NCBI RefSeq assembly: GCF_003008515.1
Contig: NZ_CP027668.1
Coordinates: forward strand, 3,637,001 to 3,701,000
Source: Phreatobacter cathodiphilus
GTDB lineage: Bacteria > Pseudomonadota > Alphaproteobacteria > Rhizobiales > Phreatobacteraceae
DNA length: 64,000 bases
Reading direction: 5' to 3'
Part shown: piece by piece, positions 55,821-64,000 of the stretch
Position numbering within the stretch: the stretch's first letter is position 1
Layout: each line of letters starts with the position of its first letter
Program-made: the position numbers and the translations under genes
The notes under the pieces: generated by a model
Told to the model about the DNA's origin: nothing
Seen by the model: only the letters and a program-made list of their open reading frames with translations
Database searches by the model: none

Positions 55821-56152
55821 CGGGAAATCGATGGCGTGACAGGATGAGGCTGGCAGACCGCGACACTGTTCCTGCCACGTCACTTGGTCCCTGTAAGTCA
55901 GATCACGAACAGTTCTTACTGATGTCTTCCAGCTTGAAGGTGCCGCATCACGTCATTCATCAAATATCCAATACGCTTTACTGTGTCATTGCACTGCAAA
56001 ATTACGAACGCCTTTGTATTTGTATCAGGTAGATTCCGGATATGCGTCCGACAAAACAACAGCCTAACGTAAGGTCGCGTTGTCCGCGGCGAGTGTGAGG
56101 CCCCTTCAAAGCGTCGACGCTTCTTTCAGGTAGCTACGTAAGGAGAGTAACC

Positions 56153-56458
56153 ATGAGGAAGACGTTCTTGGGACTGACGGTCCTCGGAGCCGCGATGCTT
56201 GGGGGCCTTTCGACCCCGGTGCAGGCGACCACCTATGTCGAGACGCGGACGATGAGCCGCTACATCGCCTGCTACGACCGGGTCTATGTGCCCGCCCGTG
56301 TGCTGGTGAACACGCGCGGCCGCCAGGTCCGTGCCCCCGGCCAGGCCTGGGAGATCGCCGGCTCCCGCTGGGATCACGTGCGGACGCTCGGTGTCTACAT
56401 CCAGACCGAGCGGGTCATCGAGCAGGACCACCATACCCTGCGCCGCCGTCCGTGCTGA
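56153..56458 (+). CDS. Small secreted hypothetical protein
   Basis: A 101-aa protein with a clear signal peptide (1-26, MRKTFLGLTVLGAAMLGGLS...VQA). The mature part has two cysteines (RYIACYDRVYVPARV and the final RRRPC), which may form a disulphide. AAGGAG lies seven bases before ATG 56153. No family recognised. It is convergent with, and overlaps the 3' end of, the minus-strand lipoprotein gene by 44 bases. Confidence 0.75.
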   Translation: MRKTFLGLTVLGAAMLGGLSTPVQATTYVETRTMSRYIACYDRVYVPARVLVNTRGRQVRAPGQAWEIAGSRWDHVRTLGVYIQTERVIEQDHHTLRRRPC

Positions 56459-56744
56459 ACATGGGAGGAGGCGCGGCGAGCGCTGCGTCTCCTCGCCTCT
56501 CCGCGACCGGGGTCAGGCGGAAATAGGCCCTGATCTCGTCGCGGCTGGCGGGACCGGTTTCTTCGACCGTGACGCGGTCCCCGGTTTCGCAGATGCGCAA
56601 TCCCGTCCCGTCCTTGGTGACGGCCCGGCGGCACGACGGCCCGGTTTCGAAAGCGCGGAATCGCGAAGGGTCGGCACAGCCGGTGGCGGTCAGCGACAGC
56701 GCCGCCAGGAGGATTGCAGAGCGTATGCAGGTCCTGTCCGCCAT
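56415..56744 (-). CDS. Putative small lipoprotein
   Basis: A 109-aa protein beginning MADRTCIRSAILLAALSLTATGC, a lipoprotein signal with the lipobox cysteine at 23. The mature part has a CRRAVTKDGTGLRICETGDRVTVEE core and a Gly/Ala-rich tail. ATG 56765 would add seven residues. The divergent gap to the next lipoprotein holds a CtrA-like site. Function unknown. Confidence 0.6.
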   Translation of the reverse strand: MADRTCIRSAILLAALSLTATGCADPSRFRAFETGPSCRRAVTKDGTGLRICETGDRVTVEETGPASRDEIRAYFRLTPVAERRGDAALAAPPPMFSTDGGAGYGGPAR

Positions 56745-56767
56745 GCCCCAGCGGTAGACGGACATGG

Positions 56768-56782
56768 TTAACGAACCGTTAC
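56768..56782. promoter_or_regulatory. CtrA-like site between two lipoprotein genes
   Basis: TTAACGAACCGTTAC is TTAA-N7-TTAC, one mismatch from the CtrA box, and sits between the starts of the divergent lipoprotein genes. Confidence 0.45.
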
Positions 56783-56805
56783 TCGGGATCCCGCGGAGAC
56801 AGGCC

Positions 56806-57273
56806 ATGCGCGTTCGACACATTGCCCTGATGGGGCTGGCGCTTCTGGCGGGCGGTTGCCAGTCGACGGCGATGCGGACCTCGCCCCTTGCCTCCGATCT
56901 CCACCCCTCGGCCGGCGGTGACATGACCGCCGGAACGGTCTGGCACACCGCCTCGACCGGCCCCGGTGAGGGCGGACGCTGGATCGTCGGCAACGACCCC
57001 GGTCGGGTGGTCTACGAGTCTCGCCTGCGGGCGCCGGGCCTGCAGGAGGTGACCGCCGAGCAGGTGGCGCGCATGACGGCGCCGCAAGCCGCGCCCGGCG
57101 GCGATTGCCGGATCGAAATGCATGACGGAGGGCGGCGGGCCAGCGGAGGGGTGCACCGGCATGGTTGCGCCGGTTCCCCCTTAGCTGACGTCGTCGCCTG
57201 GCGGCGGCAGGGCGCCGACTACGTCTTCACCCGAAGGGACGGCGGGCCGCTGCGCGTCCGCATCATCGACTGA
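56806..57273 (+). CDS. Putative lipoprotein
   Basis: A 155-aa protein starting MRVRHIALMGLALLAGGC, a lipoprotein signal with lipobox LAGGC (Cys18). The rest shows no motif I recognise; CRIEMHDGG and HRHGCAG supply two more cysteines and the C-terminus DYVFTRRDGGPLRVRIID looks like a beta-rich end. ATG 56806 has GGAG eight bases upstream and starts the signal; the longer frame from 56764 is rejected. Confidence 0.7.
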   Translation: MRVRHIALMGLALLAGGCQSTAMRTSPLASDLHPSAGGDMTAGTVWHTASTGPGEGGRWIVGNDPGRVVYESRLRAPGLQEVTAEQVARMTAPQAAPGGDCRIEMHDGGRRASGGVHRHGCAGSPLADVVAWRRQGADYVFTRRDGGPLRVRIID

Positions 57274-57414
57274 CCGCCGTCACCCCGTCCTGACCCGCTT
57301 GGCTGCGCCCGCGTCATGGGCTCGCCGCTCTGGCGGCGAGCTGCGCCGCGACCGCCAATGACGGCCGGCGAAGTGCGCGGCCGGCGGATGCTTTTAAGCA
57401 AAACCAAGAGGCTT

Positions 57415-57491
57415 TGGCGGTCCCGAAGGGATTCGAACCCCTGACCTTCGGTTTAGGAAACCGCTGCTCTATCCTGCTGAGCTACGGGACC
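57415..57491 (-). tRNA. tRNA-Arg (anticodon CCT)
   Basis: Read on the minus strand it starts GGTCCCGTAGCTCAG and ends CGGGACCGCCA with the CCA encoded. The acceptor stem GGTCCCG/CGGGACC, the D-arm, the anticodon loop TTCCTAA (anticodon CCT, reading AGG) and the T-arm with GGTTCGAATCC are all present; 77 bases in total. Confidence 0.96.
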
Positions 57492-57550
57492 GGCGTGCTC
57501 TCTATCTCACGCCGGCGGGTCGGGCGGCAAGCCGGGAAAGCGGCCTCGCA

Positions 57551-59215
57551 TCAGCCGCCGAAGAAGGAGCTCCGGCGCGGCGGCGCGGAAGCCGGCGCAT
57601 CGGGGCCGGGGTCGTCCGGAGGCCGTGCCATGGGGAAGACCGTCTCCGTCGGCACCACCTTCGGCCGGGGCGGCGGAGCCGGATCGTTGGCGGGCTCCAC
57701 CGGGGGCGGAACGGGCGGCTGCACCGCCGCTTCCACCTGCGGCGGCGGGGCGGGCTCGGGCTCCGGCGGCTTCACCGCCTCGGCAGGAACGGGCTGCGGC
57801 GGGGCCGGAGCCGGGTCCGGAGCGAGCTCGATCGCGGCGGGTGCCATGTCGATGACCGGGGTCGGGGCCGCCGGCTGCTCGGCCTCGTGGTGGTCGGCGA
57901 GCACGTCGTCGACCTGCAGGACCGGGCCGCCGATCTCGGCGACCGGCACCTTCCATTCGAAGGCGTCGAGACGCCCGGTAACGGGCGAGGCGGGCAACCA
58001 GACGTCGCTCGCCTGGCCGTCGGCGGTCCAAACGGGGTCGCGGGCGGCGCGCAGGGCGCGGGCCATCCATTCGCGCGCGCGCCCGTGATCGCCGTGCTCC
58101 TTGGCGCTGATCTCGGCCTGCAGCAGGCAGGCGCGCTGGGTCGGCCGCTCCGTGGTGATCTCGTCGAGGGCGCGGCGGGCGACGTCGAACTCACCGGCGT
58201 CGATCGCCGCGCGGGCCACCGCCATCAGCCCCTCGGGATGGGAGGGGACGAGGCGCGCCAGATATTCGACGCGCTTCAGCTCGTCGAGCCGGGAGTCGCC
58301 GCGGCGGGCATGGGCATAGGCCTCCGCGAGGTCGGGATGGGGCGTCGCCTTCCAGGCGGCCTCGATGACCCGGGAGGCCTTGCGGGCGTCGCCGTCGGCG
58401 GCATAGAGCCGGCCGGCGACCACGGCGGCGGGAACCAGCGTCGGCGCCAGGCCATGGGCCTCGATTGCCAGCGCCTTGGCGGCGGCGGGGTCGCGGTCCT
58501 CGAGCGCGACGGCCTTGGCGGTCAGCAGCACGGCGCGCCGGCGCTTCGCCTGCTCCTTGTCGATGACCCGGGCCGCATATTGCTTCTCGATGCTGGCCAG
58601 CGCCCCGTCCCAATCCCCGCCGAGGGTCTGGTTCTCCAGCACGGCCTGCGCGGCCCAGCCGGCGGAGGGCGATTCCGCCACCGCCTCCTCGGCGATGGCG
58701 CGGGCGGCGCCCGCATCGGCCCGGCGCTGCGCCTCGACATAGAGGCCGCGGAGCCCCAGCAGCCGCGTTTCCTGCGCGTCCAGCATGGCGCGGAAGGCCT
58801 GTTCGGCCCCGGGCCGGTCGCCGGCGAGCTGGGCGGTCTGCGCCTTGAGGAGAAGGGTCAGCGGCTGATCGGGAGCATATTTCTCCGCATCGGCGGCATG
58901 ACGCTCGGCGGTGCGGCGATCGCCGGCACCGATGGCGATGATGCCGCGGCTGACCGCCTCGGTGCCCTTGCGGTGGCGGCGCCGGCGCAGGGCGCGGGCG
59001 GCCATGGCGGGGCTGGCGACGAGCCAGCGCAGGAGGCCGATCACCGCCATCACCAGGATGGCGCCGATGAGCAGCGCGACGAGACCGGTGAGCACCTCGA
59101 ACTCGATCCGCCGGCCGAGCCAGAGGATGGAGACCGAGCCCGGCTGGTCGGCGATCCAGGCCGCGCCGAAGCCGAGGGCGGCGAGAAGGACGAGGAAGAG
59201 GATTACGCGGATCAT
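57551..59215 (-). CDS. hemY: HemY-like TPR membrane protein
   Basis: A 554-aa protein of the HemY domain family, linked by gene position to haem synthesis in proteobacteria. Two N-terminal membrane segments (about 3-20 and 41-66) precede a TPR-rich domain (about 85-400); the C-terminus is a long Pro/Ala/Glu low-complexity tail with APPQPVPAE-type repeats. The start MIRVILFLVLLAALGFGAAW is typical. Fourth gene of the hemC-hemD-mitofilin-hemY run, nine bases after its upstream neighbour. This is not the protoporphyrinogen oxidase also called HemY. Confidence 0.9.
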   Translation of the reverse strand: MIRVILFLVLLAALGFGAAWIADQPGSVSILWLGRRIEFEVLTGLVALLIGAILVMAVIGLLRWLVASPAMAARALRRRRHRKGTEAVSRGIIAIGAGDRRTAERHAADAEKYAPDQPLTLLLKAQTAQLAGDRPGAEQAFRAMLDAQETRLLGLRGLYVEAQRRADAGAARAIAEEAVAESPSAGWAAQAVLENQTLGGDWDGALASIEKQYAARVIDKEQAKRRRAVLLTAKAVALEDRDPAAAKALAIEAHGLAPTLVPAAVVAGRLYAADGDARKASRVIEAAWKATPHPDLAEAYAHARRGDSRLDELKRVEYLARLVPSHPEGLMAVARAAIDAGEFDVARRALDEITTERPTQRACLLQAEISAKEHGDHGRAREWMARALRAARDPVWTADGQASDVWLPASPVTGRLDAFEWKVPVAEIGGPVLQVDDVLADHHEAEQPAAPTPVIDMAPAAIELAPDPAPAPPQPVPAEAVKPPEPEPAPPPQVEAAVQPPVPPPVEPANDPAPPPRPKVVPTETVFPMARPPDDPGPDAPASAPPRRSSFFGG

Positions 59216-59224
59216 GGTCTCTCC

Positions 59225-60817
59225 TCAGCCTCCGCTCAGCGCGCCGGCGGCCTCCGCCGACAGGCGGCGCAGGGTCGTCTCGGCGGCGGCGCGGGCGCGG
59301 GCCTCGGCGGCCCAATCGGCCCCGAGGGCGCGGACCGGCTCCGGCAGGCGGTCGAAATCGGCGAGACCGCCGGGAAGGTCGCCGCGGCGCAGCTTGGCCT
59401 CGACGCGGGCGATCACGGTGGGAACGTCGTCACCCGCCGCCTCGCCGACGGGGCGGATGCGCACCAGCGACTGCGCGCTGGCGGTGATGCGTTCGAGAAG
59501 GGTGCCCTCGGCGGCAGGCCCGGGAGCCGCCCGCATCAGCGCCGGGGCCAGGGCCGAGAACCGTTGGGCCAGGGCGCCGGTGGTCGGCAGGCCGCGTTCG
59601 GCATGGGGCTGGAGGGCATCGGTCGCCGGCGCCGGCAGGCCGAGGGCCTGGGCGGCCTTCAGCTCGGCGGCGAAGGGCTGGCCGCGGTCGATGGCGGCGC
59701 GCAGGGCCCCGATCCCCACGACGCGGGCGGCGCGCCGCCCGGCATCGCCCTGTTCCGTACGGGCGCTTTCGAGAGCGGCGACCTTCTCGGCGGCGGCGGC
59801 GACGGCCGCAGCGCCGGCCTTCACCTCAGCCTGCAGCATCTGCACGCTGCCGGCGATCTCGGCGATGCGGTTCGACTGCGGCGACACGGCCGCGGCGATG
59901 CGCTGATCCACATCGGCCATGTCGACGGCCGGAGCGGGCGGCGTCGCCGGACGGGAGCGCTGGGCGGCGGCGACGGCCTCGACCGCCGCTTTCAGCGCGT
60001 CGATCTCGGTGCGGATAGGTGCCATGTCGACGGTTGGCGCAGTGGAAGTGGCACCGCCGCCTTCCGTCGGTGCCGGCCGCTGTTCCAGCGCCGCGAGACG
60101 GCTCTCGAGCGTCGCACGCGCCTGATCGAGGGCCTCGATGCGCCGCGTCACCGGCGCAAGATCCACCGCCGGGCCGGCGGCCGGCGTTGCCGGGCGCGCC
60201 GCGACCTGGCGGATCTGGGCGTCGAGGGCGGCGATGCGCTGTTCGAGCGCGCCGGTGTCCTGCCGGGAAGCCCCCGGCCAGTAGCCGGCCATCTGGGCAC
60301 CGGCGGCGAGACCGCCGGTCAGCAAGGCGCCGACCAGACCGGCGGCGACGAGGCGGCCGAAGCCGGGGCCGGCGGCGGCGGCCTCGCGCGGCGGCGGCGG
60401 GGATGCCGGGGGAGGAGCTTCGGCGGGCGGCGGCTCCGTCACGGGCGGCGGTTCGGCGGTCGGAGGTTCCTCGGTGGCGGGCGGGACAGGCTCGGGGTCG
60501 ACGCCGCCTGTCACCAAGGGGATCGGCCCCTCGGCCGGATTGTCCATCGGGTGCGGGTCGGCCGGCACTGCAGAGTCGCCGGTGGCGGCGGCGGAGGTGT
60601 CCGGGGGCGTCTCCGGCGCGGGGCCGGATCCGGCCTCGTCGGGGGTAAGGGTCGAGGCGGGATCGACGGTCGCCTCGCCGACGGTGGGGGCGGTCGCTGT
60701 CGCTGGCGTCTCCGTTTCAGCCGTCGCCGCGATTTCCTGCGCTTCGAGCGTGATGGTTGGGGCCTTGCCGCGGCGCCTGGGCTTCAGGTCGTCGTCCGGG
60801 CGGTCGCTACTGGCCAT
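59225..60817 (-). CDS. Mitofilin/Mic60-like inner membrane protein
   Basis: A 530-aa protein with a Pro/Thr/Glu-rich N-terminus (1-150), one membrane segment (about 155-175, RLVAAGLVGALLTGGLAAGAQ), a coiled coil (about 180-350) and a helical C-terminal mitofilin region. In alphaproteobacteria this family is the bacterial relative of mitochondrial Mic60, encoded in the hem operon. ATG 60817 is used because GGGAG then sits at a proper distance; the GTG just before is rejected. Confidence 0.85.
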   Translation of the reverse strand: MASSDRPDDDLKPRRRGKAPTITLEAQEIAATAETETPATATAPTVGEATVDPASTLTPDEAGSGPAPETPPDTSAAATGDSAVPADPHPMDNPAEGPIPLVTGGVDPEPVPPATEEPPTAEPPPVTEPPPAEAPPPASPPPPREAAAAGPGFGRLVAAGLVGALLTGGLAAGAQMAGYWPGASRQDTGALEQRIAALDAQIRQVAARPATPAAGPAVDLAPVTRRIEALDQARATLESRLAALEQRPAPTEGGGATSTAPTVDMAPIRTEIDALKAAVEAVAAAQRSRPATPPAPAVDMADVDQRIAAAVSPQSNRIAEIAGSVQMLQAEVKAGAAAVAAAAEKVAALESARTEQGDAGRRAARVVGIGALRAAIDRGQPFAAELKAAQALGLPAPATDALQPHAERGLPTTGALAQRFSALAPALMRAAPGPAAEGTLLERITASAQSLVRIRPVGEAAGDDVPTVIARVEAKLRRGDLPGGLADFDRLPEPVRALGADWAAEARARAAAETTLRRLSAEAAGALSGG

Positions 60818-60886
60818 CACACGTCTCCCGCTAGCCCCACGGCATGATCTAGCGCGCCGGCGGGCCGTGCCGCAACCCGAGCCAGG

Positions 60887-61585
60887 TCAAAGCGCGGCCA
60901 GGAGGTCGGCCTCGCGCGGGCGCTGAGCGGTAATGACGCATGAGGGGCGGAGAGGTTCCAGAGCCGCCGCAACCGCGGGCGACAGGCAGAGGTGGCGCAG
61001 GGCCGCGGCCTCTTCCGCCCGCCCTGCGGCGCGGCTGAGCCCGGCGAAGAGCTCTGCCGCCCGCGGCGAATAGTGCAGCACGGCGTCGAGCGTCCCGGCG
61101 CGCAGGGCGGCATCGACCGCACCGGGAAGCGCCTCCGCCGGTCGCATGCGGTAGACGGCGGCGGGGATGACGGCAAGGCCGGCCGGCGCCAGGGCGGCAG
61201 CGAGATCGCCGGCCCGCTCCTCGCCGCCGGGATGGAGAATGCGGGCGCCGGGGGCCAGCCCCGCCGCCGCGATCAGCGCCGCCAGCGCCTCGACGTCGCC
61301 CGCCGCCGGGCGGATGTCGACGAAGCCGGCCGCGGCCAGCGCCTCGGCCGTGCGGTCGCCCACCGCGAAGGCGGGGAGCGAGGCAAAGCCTGCAAGCGCC
61401 TCCGCCGGCATCAGGGTGGTGGTGCGTGCGCTGGTGACGGCGAGGGCGTCGAAGGCGCCGCCGAGGTCGGCTGCGACCGGCTCGGCGGTGAAGAGCGGCG
61501 CCACCAGCGCTTCATGGCCGAGGGATGCGAGAACCGCCACCGTACGGGCGGCTTCCGGCTCCGGCCGCGTCACGAGGACGCGCAT
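60887..61585 (-). CDS. hemD: Uroporphyrinogen-III synthase
   Basis: Closes hydroxymethylbilane to uroporphyrinogen III. The 232-aa protein starts VLVTRPEPEAARTVAVLASLGHEALVAPLF, the family opening, and has ALAVTSART and FAVGDRTAEALAAAGF. The family is poorly conserved, but the position directly after hemC settles it. Overlaps hemC by one base. Confidence 0.93.
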   Translation of the reverse strand: MRVLVTRPEPEAARTVAVLASLGHEALVAPLFTAEPVAADLGGAFDALAVTSARTTTLMPAEALAGFASLPAFAVGDRTAEALAAAGFVDIRPAAGDVEALAALIAAAGLAPGARILHPGGEERAGDLAAALAPAGLAVIPAAVYRMRPAEALPGAVDAALRAGTLDAVLHYSPRAAELFAGLSRAAGRAEEAAALRHLCLSPAVAAALEPLRPSCVITAQRPREADLLAAL

Positions 61586-62514
61586 CAGGCCGGTCCGAAG
61601 AAGCCGGCTCCGGCGCGCCCCTTCAGTTCGGCGCCGGCGTCGCGGCCGAGGGCGACGGCATCGGAGGCGCCGCCGGAGCGCGCCGCCACGTGGCTCTCAC
61701 TGCCGTCGGGGCGCAGGATCTCGCCGGTGAAGGACAGGGTCTCGCCGTCGAGGCCGGCGAGGCCGGCGATGGGGGTGCGGCATGAGCCGTCGAGGACGGC
61801 GAGGAAGGCGCGTTCGGCGGCCAGCGCCAGGGCGGTCGGCCGATGGTCGAGCGGCGCGAGCAGGTCGCGGGTGCGGGTGTCGTCGAGCCGCGTCTCGATG
61901 CCGATGGCGCCCTGGCCGACGGCCGGCAGGAAGCGGTCGGCGGCGACGATCTCGGTGACCTCGTGGGCGATGCCGAGCCGGTTCAGGCCGGCCATGGCGA
62001 GCATGGTGCCGGCGACGTCGCCGGCATTGAGCTTGGCGAGCCGCGTCTGCACGTTGCCGCGGAAGGTGACGACCTGGAGGTCGGGCCGCTCGCGGCGGAT
62101 CTGGGCCTGGCGCCGCAACGACGAGGAGCCCACCACCGCGCCCTTCGGCAGGCCCGCGATGGTCGCCGAGGCGCGGCCGATGAAGCCGTCGCGCACGTCC
62201 TCGCGCTTCAGGAAGCACACCAGCCCCAGTCCCTCCGGCAGGACGGTGGGCATGTCCTTGGAGGAATGCACCGCGAGATCGATGCGGCCGTCGATGAGCT
62301 GCTCCTCGATCTCCCTGGTGAAGAGCCCCTTGCCGCCGGCCTCCGAGAGCGGCCGGTCGAGGATCGCGTCGCCCGTGGTCTTGATCACCTGCACGGCGAT
62401 GTCGTCCTCGGCGACGCCGTGCGCAGCGGCGAGAAGCCGTCGCACCAGATGCGCCTGGGCCAGCGCCAGGGCGGAGCCACGGGTGCCGATGCGGAGGAAG
62501 GGCGATTGCGCCAT
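61585..62514 (-). CDS. hemC: Hydroxymethylbilane synthase (porphobilinogen deaminase)
   Basis: Polymerises four porphobilinogens. The 309-aa protein has [17 protein letters not shown], the VHSSKDMPT catalytic loop with the essential Asp, [28 protein letters not shown], and the dipyrromethane cysteine in LDGSCRTPI. First gene of the hem operon, divergent from tsaD across about 95 bases. Confidence 0.97.
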   Translation of the reverse strand: MAQSPFLRIGTRGSALALAQAHLVRRLLAAAHGVAEDDIAVQVIKTTGDAILDRPLSEAGGKGLFTREIEEQLIDGRIDLAVHSSKDMPTVLPEGLGLVCFLKREDVRDGFIGRASATIAGLPKGAVVGSSSLRRQAQIRRERPDLQVVTFRGNVQTRLAKLNAGDVAGTMLAMAGLNRLGIAHEVTEIVAADRFLPAVGQGAIGIETRLDDTRTRDLLAPLDHRPTALALAAERAFLAVLDGSCRTPIAGLAGLDGETLSFTGEILRPDGSESHVAARSGGASDAVALGRDAGAELKGRAGAGFFGPA

Positions 62515-62609
62515 GGGAAGGTCCGGTGATACGCGGGGGCCAGATCATAGCGAGGGATCGGCGGACAGGAAGACCCGTCGAGCCGCCCGTGGCGGAGGAA
62601 CAGGCCTTC

Positions 62610-63692
62610 ATGCTGGTTCTCGGGATCGAGACCACCTGCGACGAGACGGCGGCGGCCGTGGTGCGCGTCGGTCGGGACGGGCGCGGCACGATCCTGTCCA
62701 ACATCGTGCGGACCCAGGTCGAGGACCACGCACCCTATGGCGGCGTGGTGCCGGAGATCGCCGCGCGTGCCCATGTCGAGATCGTCGACCGGGTGACGGC
62801 CGAGGCGCTGCGCGCCGCCGGTATCGGTGCGGGCGAGCTCGACGCCGTGGCGGCGGCCGGCGGGCCGGGGCTAATCGGCGGCGTGCTCGTCGGCCTCACC
62901 ACCGCCAAGGCCATGGCCCTGGTGCTGGGCAAGCCGCTCGTCGCGGTCAATCACCTCGAGGCCCATGCCCTCACCGCGCGGCTCACCGACGCCGTCGCCT
63001 TTCCCTATCTGCTGCTGCTCGTTTCCGGTGGCCACACCCAGCTTCTCGCCGTCCGCGGCGTCGGCCACTACGCCAAGCTCGGCACCACCATCGACGACGC
63101 CATCGGCGAGGCCTTCGACAAGGTCGCCAAGCTCCTCGGCCTGCCCTATCCCGGCGGCCCCGAGGTGGAGCGACGGGCGCTCGCCGGCAACGGCCGCCGT
63201 TTCGCCTTTCCGCGACCATTGCAGGGGCGGGCCGAGCCTGATTTCTCGCTCTCCGGCCTGAAGACGGCGGTGCGGCTGGCGGCGGAGGACCTCCGGGATG
63301 CCTCGGGCGGGCTCTCCGCGGCGGACGTCGCCGACCTCTGTGCCTCCTTCCAGGCTGCGGTGGCGGACATGGTGGCGGATCGCTGCAAGGTGGCTGTCCG
63401 GCTGTTCCGGGAACGCCACGGCGAACCGACCGCGCTCGTCGTCGCCGGCGGCGTCGGCGCCAACCAGGCGCTGAAGGCGGTGCTCCAGCGCACGGCCGAT
63501 TCGGCGGGCCTGCCGCTGGTGGTGCCTCCGCCGAAACTGTGCACCGACAACGGCGCCATGATCGCCTGGGCCGGGGCCGAGCGGCTGATGGCGGGGTTCA
63601 GCGATCCGCTCGACATCGCGCCGCGGGCGCGCTGGCCCCTCGATGCCGATGCCGTCACGATCGGTTCGGGTCGGCTCGGGGCCAAGGCATGA
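62610..63692 (+). CDS. tsaD: tRNA N6-adenosine threonylcarbamoyltransferase
   Basis: Transfers threonylcarbamoyl to A37 of ANN-decoding tRNAs. The 360-aa protein starts [18 protein letters not shown] and has the metal motif NHLEAHAL (His-x3-His), [10 protein letters not shown] and VAGGVGANQ. The frame continues upstream to 62526; ATG 62610 matches the family start though its GGAGG is 12 bases away. It is divergent from hemC and followed by gpsA, a conserved alphaproteobacterial order. Confidence 0.96.
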   Translation: MLVLGIETTCDETAAAVVRVGRDGRGTILSNIVRTQVEDHAPYGGVVPEIAARAHVEIVDRVTAEALRAAGIGAGELDAVAAAGGPGLIGGVLVGLTTAKAMALVLGKPLVAVNHLEAHALTARLTDAVAFPYLLLLVSGGHTQLLAVRGVGHYAKLGTTIDDAIGEAFDKVAKLLGLPYPGGPEVERRALAGNGRRFAFPRPLQGRAEPDFSLSGLKTAVRLAAEDLRDASGGLSAADVADLCASFQAAVADMVADRCKVAVRLFRERHGEPTALVVAGGVGANQALKAVLQRTADSAGLPLVVPPPKLCTDNGAMIAWAGAERLMAGFSDPLDIAPRARWPLDADAVTIGSGRLGAKA

Positions 63693-63714
63693 GGTTCTGG
63701 GGAGGGGCGGCGCG

Positions 63715-64000
63715 ATGACGACGGACAGCAGCGTGGCGGTGCTCGGGGCCGGCGCCTTCGGCACGGCCCTCGCCAATGTGGCGGCGCGGGCGGGTCGGCA
63801 CGTCACCCTCTTCGCGCGCGACGCCGCCGTGGTGGCGGAGATCAACGGCCGCCGGACCAATGCGGCGCGGCTGCCGGGTGCGCAGATCCACGAGCGGGTG
63901 ACGGCCACCGCCTCGCTGGCCGAGGCGGCGAGCGCGGGGATGGTCCTCGTCGTCGTGCCGGCCCAGGCCCTGCGGGCCGTGCTGGCCGAGGCGGCGCCCC
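63715..64000 (+). CDS. gpsA: Glycerol-3-phosphate dehydrogenase [NAD(P)+], 5' part
   Basis: The first 95 codons are present before the window ends. VAVLGAGAFGTALANVAARAG is the NAD site with GxGxxG, then VTLFARDAAVVAEING and VLVVVPAQALRAVL, as in GpsA, which makes sn-glycerol-3-phosphate for phospholipids. ATG 63715 follows GGAGGGG. It starts 22 bases after tsaD. Confidence 0.93.
   Translation, partial: MTTDSSVAVLGAGAFGTALANVAARAGRHVTLFARDAAVVAEINGRRTNAARLPGAQIHERVTATASLAEAASAGMVLVVVPAQALRAVLAEAAP

Larger units (their letters stand above)
55540..56152. other. 613-base intergenic region with a terminator, a CtrA box and an AT-rich stretch
   Basis: It contains the operon terminator (55583-55612), a perfect TTAA-N7-TTAA box (55806-55820) and an AT-rich stretch of roughly 200 bases (about 55880-56080) without a convincing gene. 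A 62-codon frame at 55844-56032 lacks a ribosome site and protein character. The 3' end carries the promoter and AAGGAG site of the small secreted protein. Confidence 0.5.

Noticed and set aside
55844-56032. 62-codon frame in the AT-rich gap
   Set aside because: No ribosome site, no recognisable features, and composition fits intergenic DNA.
57320-57341. GCTCGCCG/CGGCGAGC hairpin as a terminator of the lipoprotein gene
   Set aside because: The stem is perfect, but no T-run follows; it could equally be chance in G+C-rich DNA.
57887-60847. 986-codon plus-strand frame opposite hemY and the mitofilin-like gene
   Set aside because: Shadow of the hem operon; composition is Gly/Arg-rich and no family is suggested.

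Overview
The window is a high G+C (about 70% by eye) chromosomal segment of an alphaproteobacterium, most likely Hyphomicrobiales (Rhizobiales). The pointers are an NdvA/ChvA-type cyclic glucan exporter, an MbfA iron exporter preceded by an Irr-type palindrome, a full CtrA box, a PutA/Lrp-type PutR pair, and a hemC-hemD-mitofilin-hemY operon divergent from tsaD-gpsA. The genus cannot be fixed from the sequence alone. No rRNA, CRISPR array or complete insertion sequence was seen; there is one tRNA (Arg, CCT anticodon).

Layout. 1-6.4 kb: tail of an unidentified gene, putA with divergent putR, a small hypothetical gene and a penicillin-acylase-family gene. 6.7-12 kb: an MBL hydrolase followed by a translationally coupled nucleoside salvage operon (cdd, purine nucleoside phosphorylase, deoC, deoA, deoB). 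12-20.8 kb: envelope and motility functions (ndvA, a fumarylacetoacetase-fold enzyme, ctpA-envC, cheZ, an L,D-transpeptidase) and the Irr-linked mbfA. 21.1-22.4 kb: an AT-richer two-gene island (DUF5343-like plus HEPN/Swt1-like) that looks horizontally acquired and is the best candidate for a little-studied defence or toxin module. 22.5-33.6 kb: omega-amino-acid aminotransferase, two zinc alcohol dehydrogenases (idonate-type and glutathione-dependent formaldehyde dehydrogenase), a flavin-fold stress protein, a 2OG-Fe(II) oxygenase-like protein, a biuret-hydrolase-like enzyme with its permease, a DUF808 membrane protein and a ThDP enzyme.

33.8-44.7 kb is a coherent catabolic locus: a HpPgdA-like deacetylase-fold hydrolase, two SDR dehydrogenases and a five-gene branched-chain-type ABC transporter form one long minus-strand operon, followed by an IclR regulator and a complete class I cytochrome P450 system (P450, [2Fe-2S] ferredoxin, FAD reductase). 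Three matching palindromes (CGTAT-N9-ATAC) lie before the transporter operon, before the P450 operon and before the IclR gene, so the regulator probably controls both operons and itself.

45-50 kb holds the heterotetrameric sarcosine oxidase operon soxBDAG. 50-55.5 kb has a secreted protein with a duplicated domain and a NitT/TauT-type ABC operon with two permeases and a small membrane protein embedded in it. 55.5-57.5 kb is an intergenic region with a perfect CtrA box, small secreted and lipoprotein genes, and the tRNA. 57.5-64 kb is the haem operon and the start of tsaD-gpsA, the latter cut by the window end.
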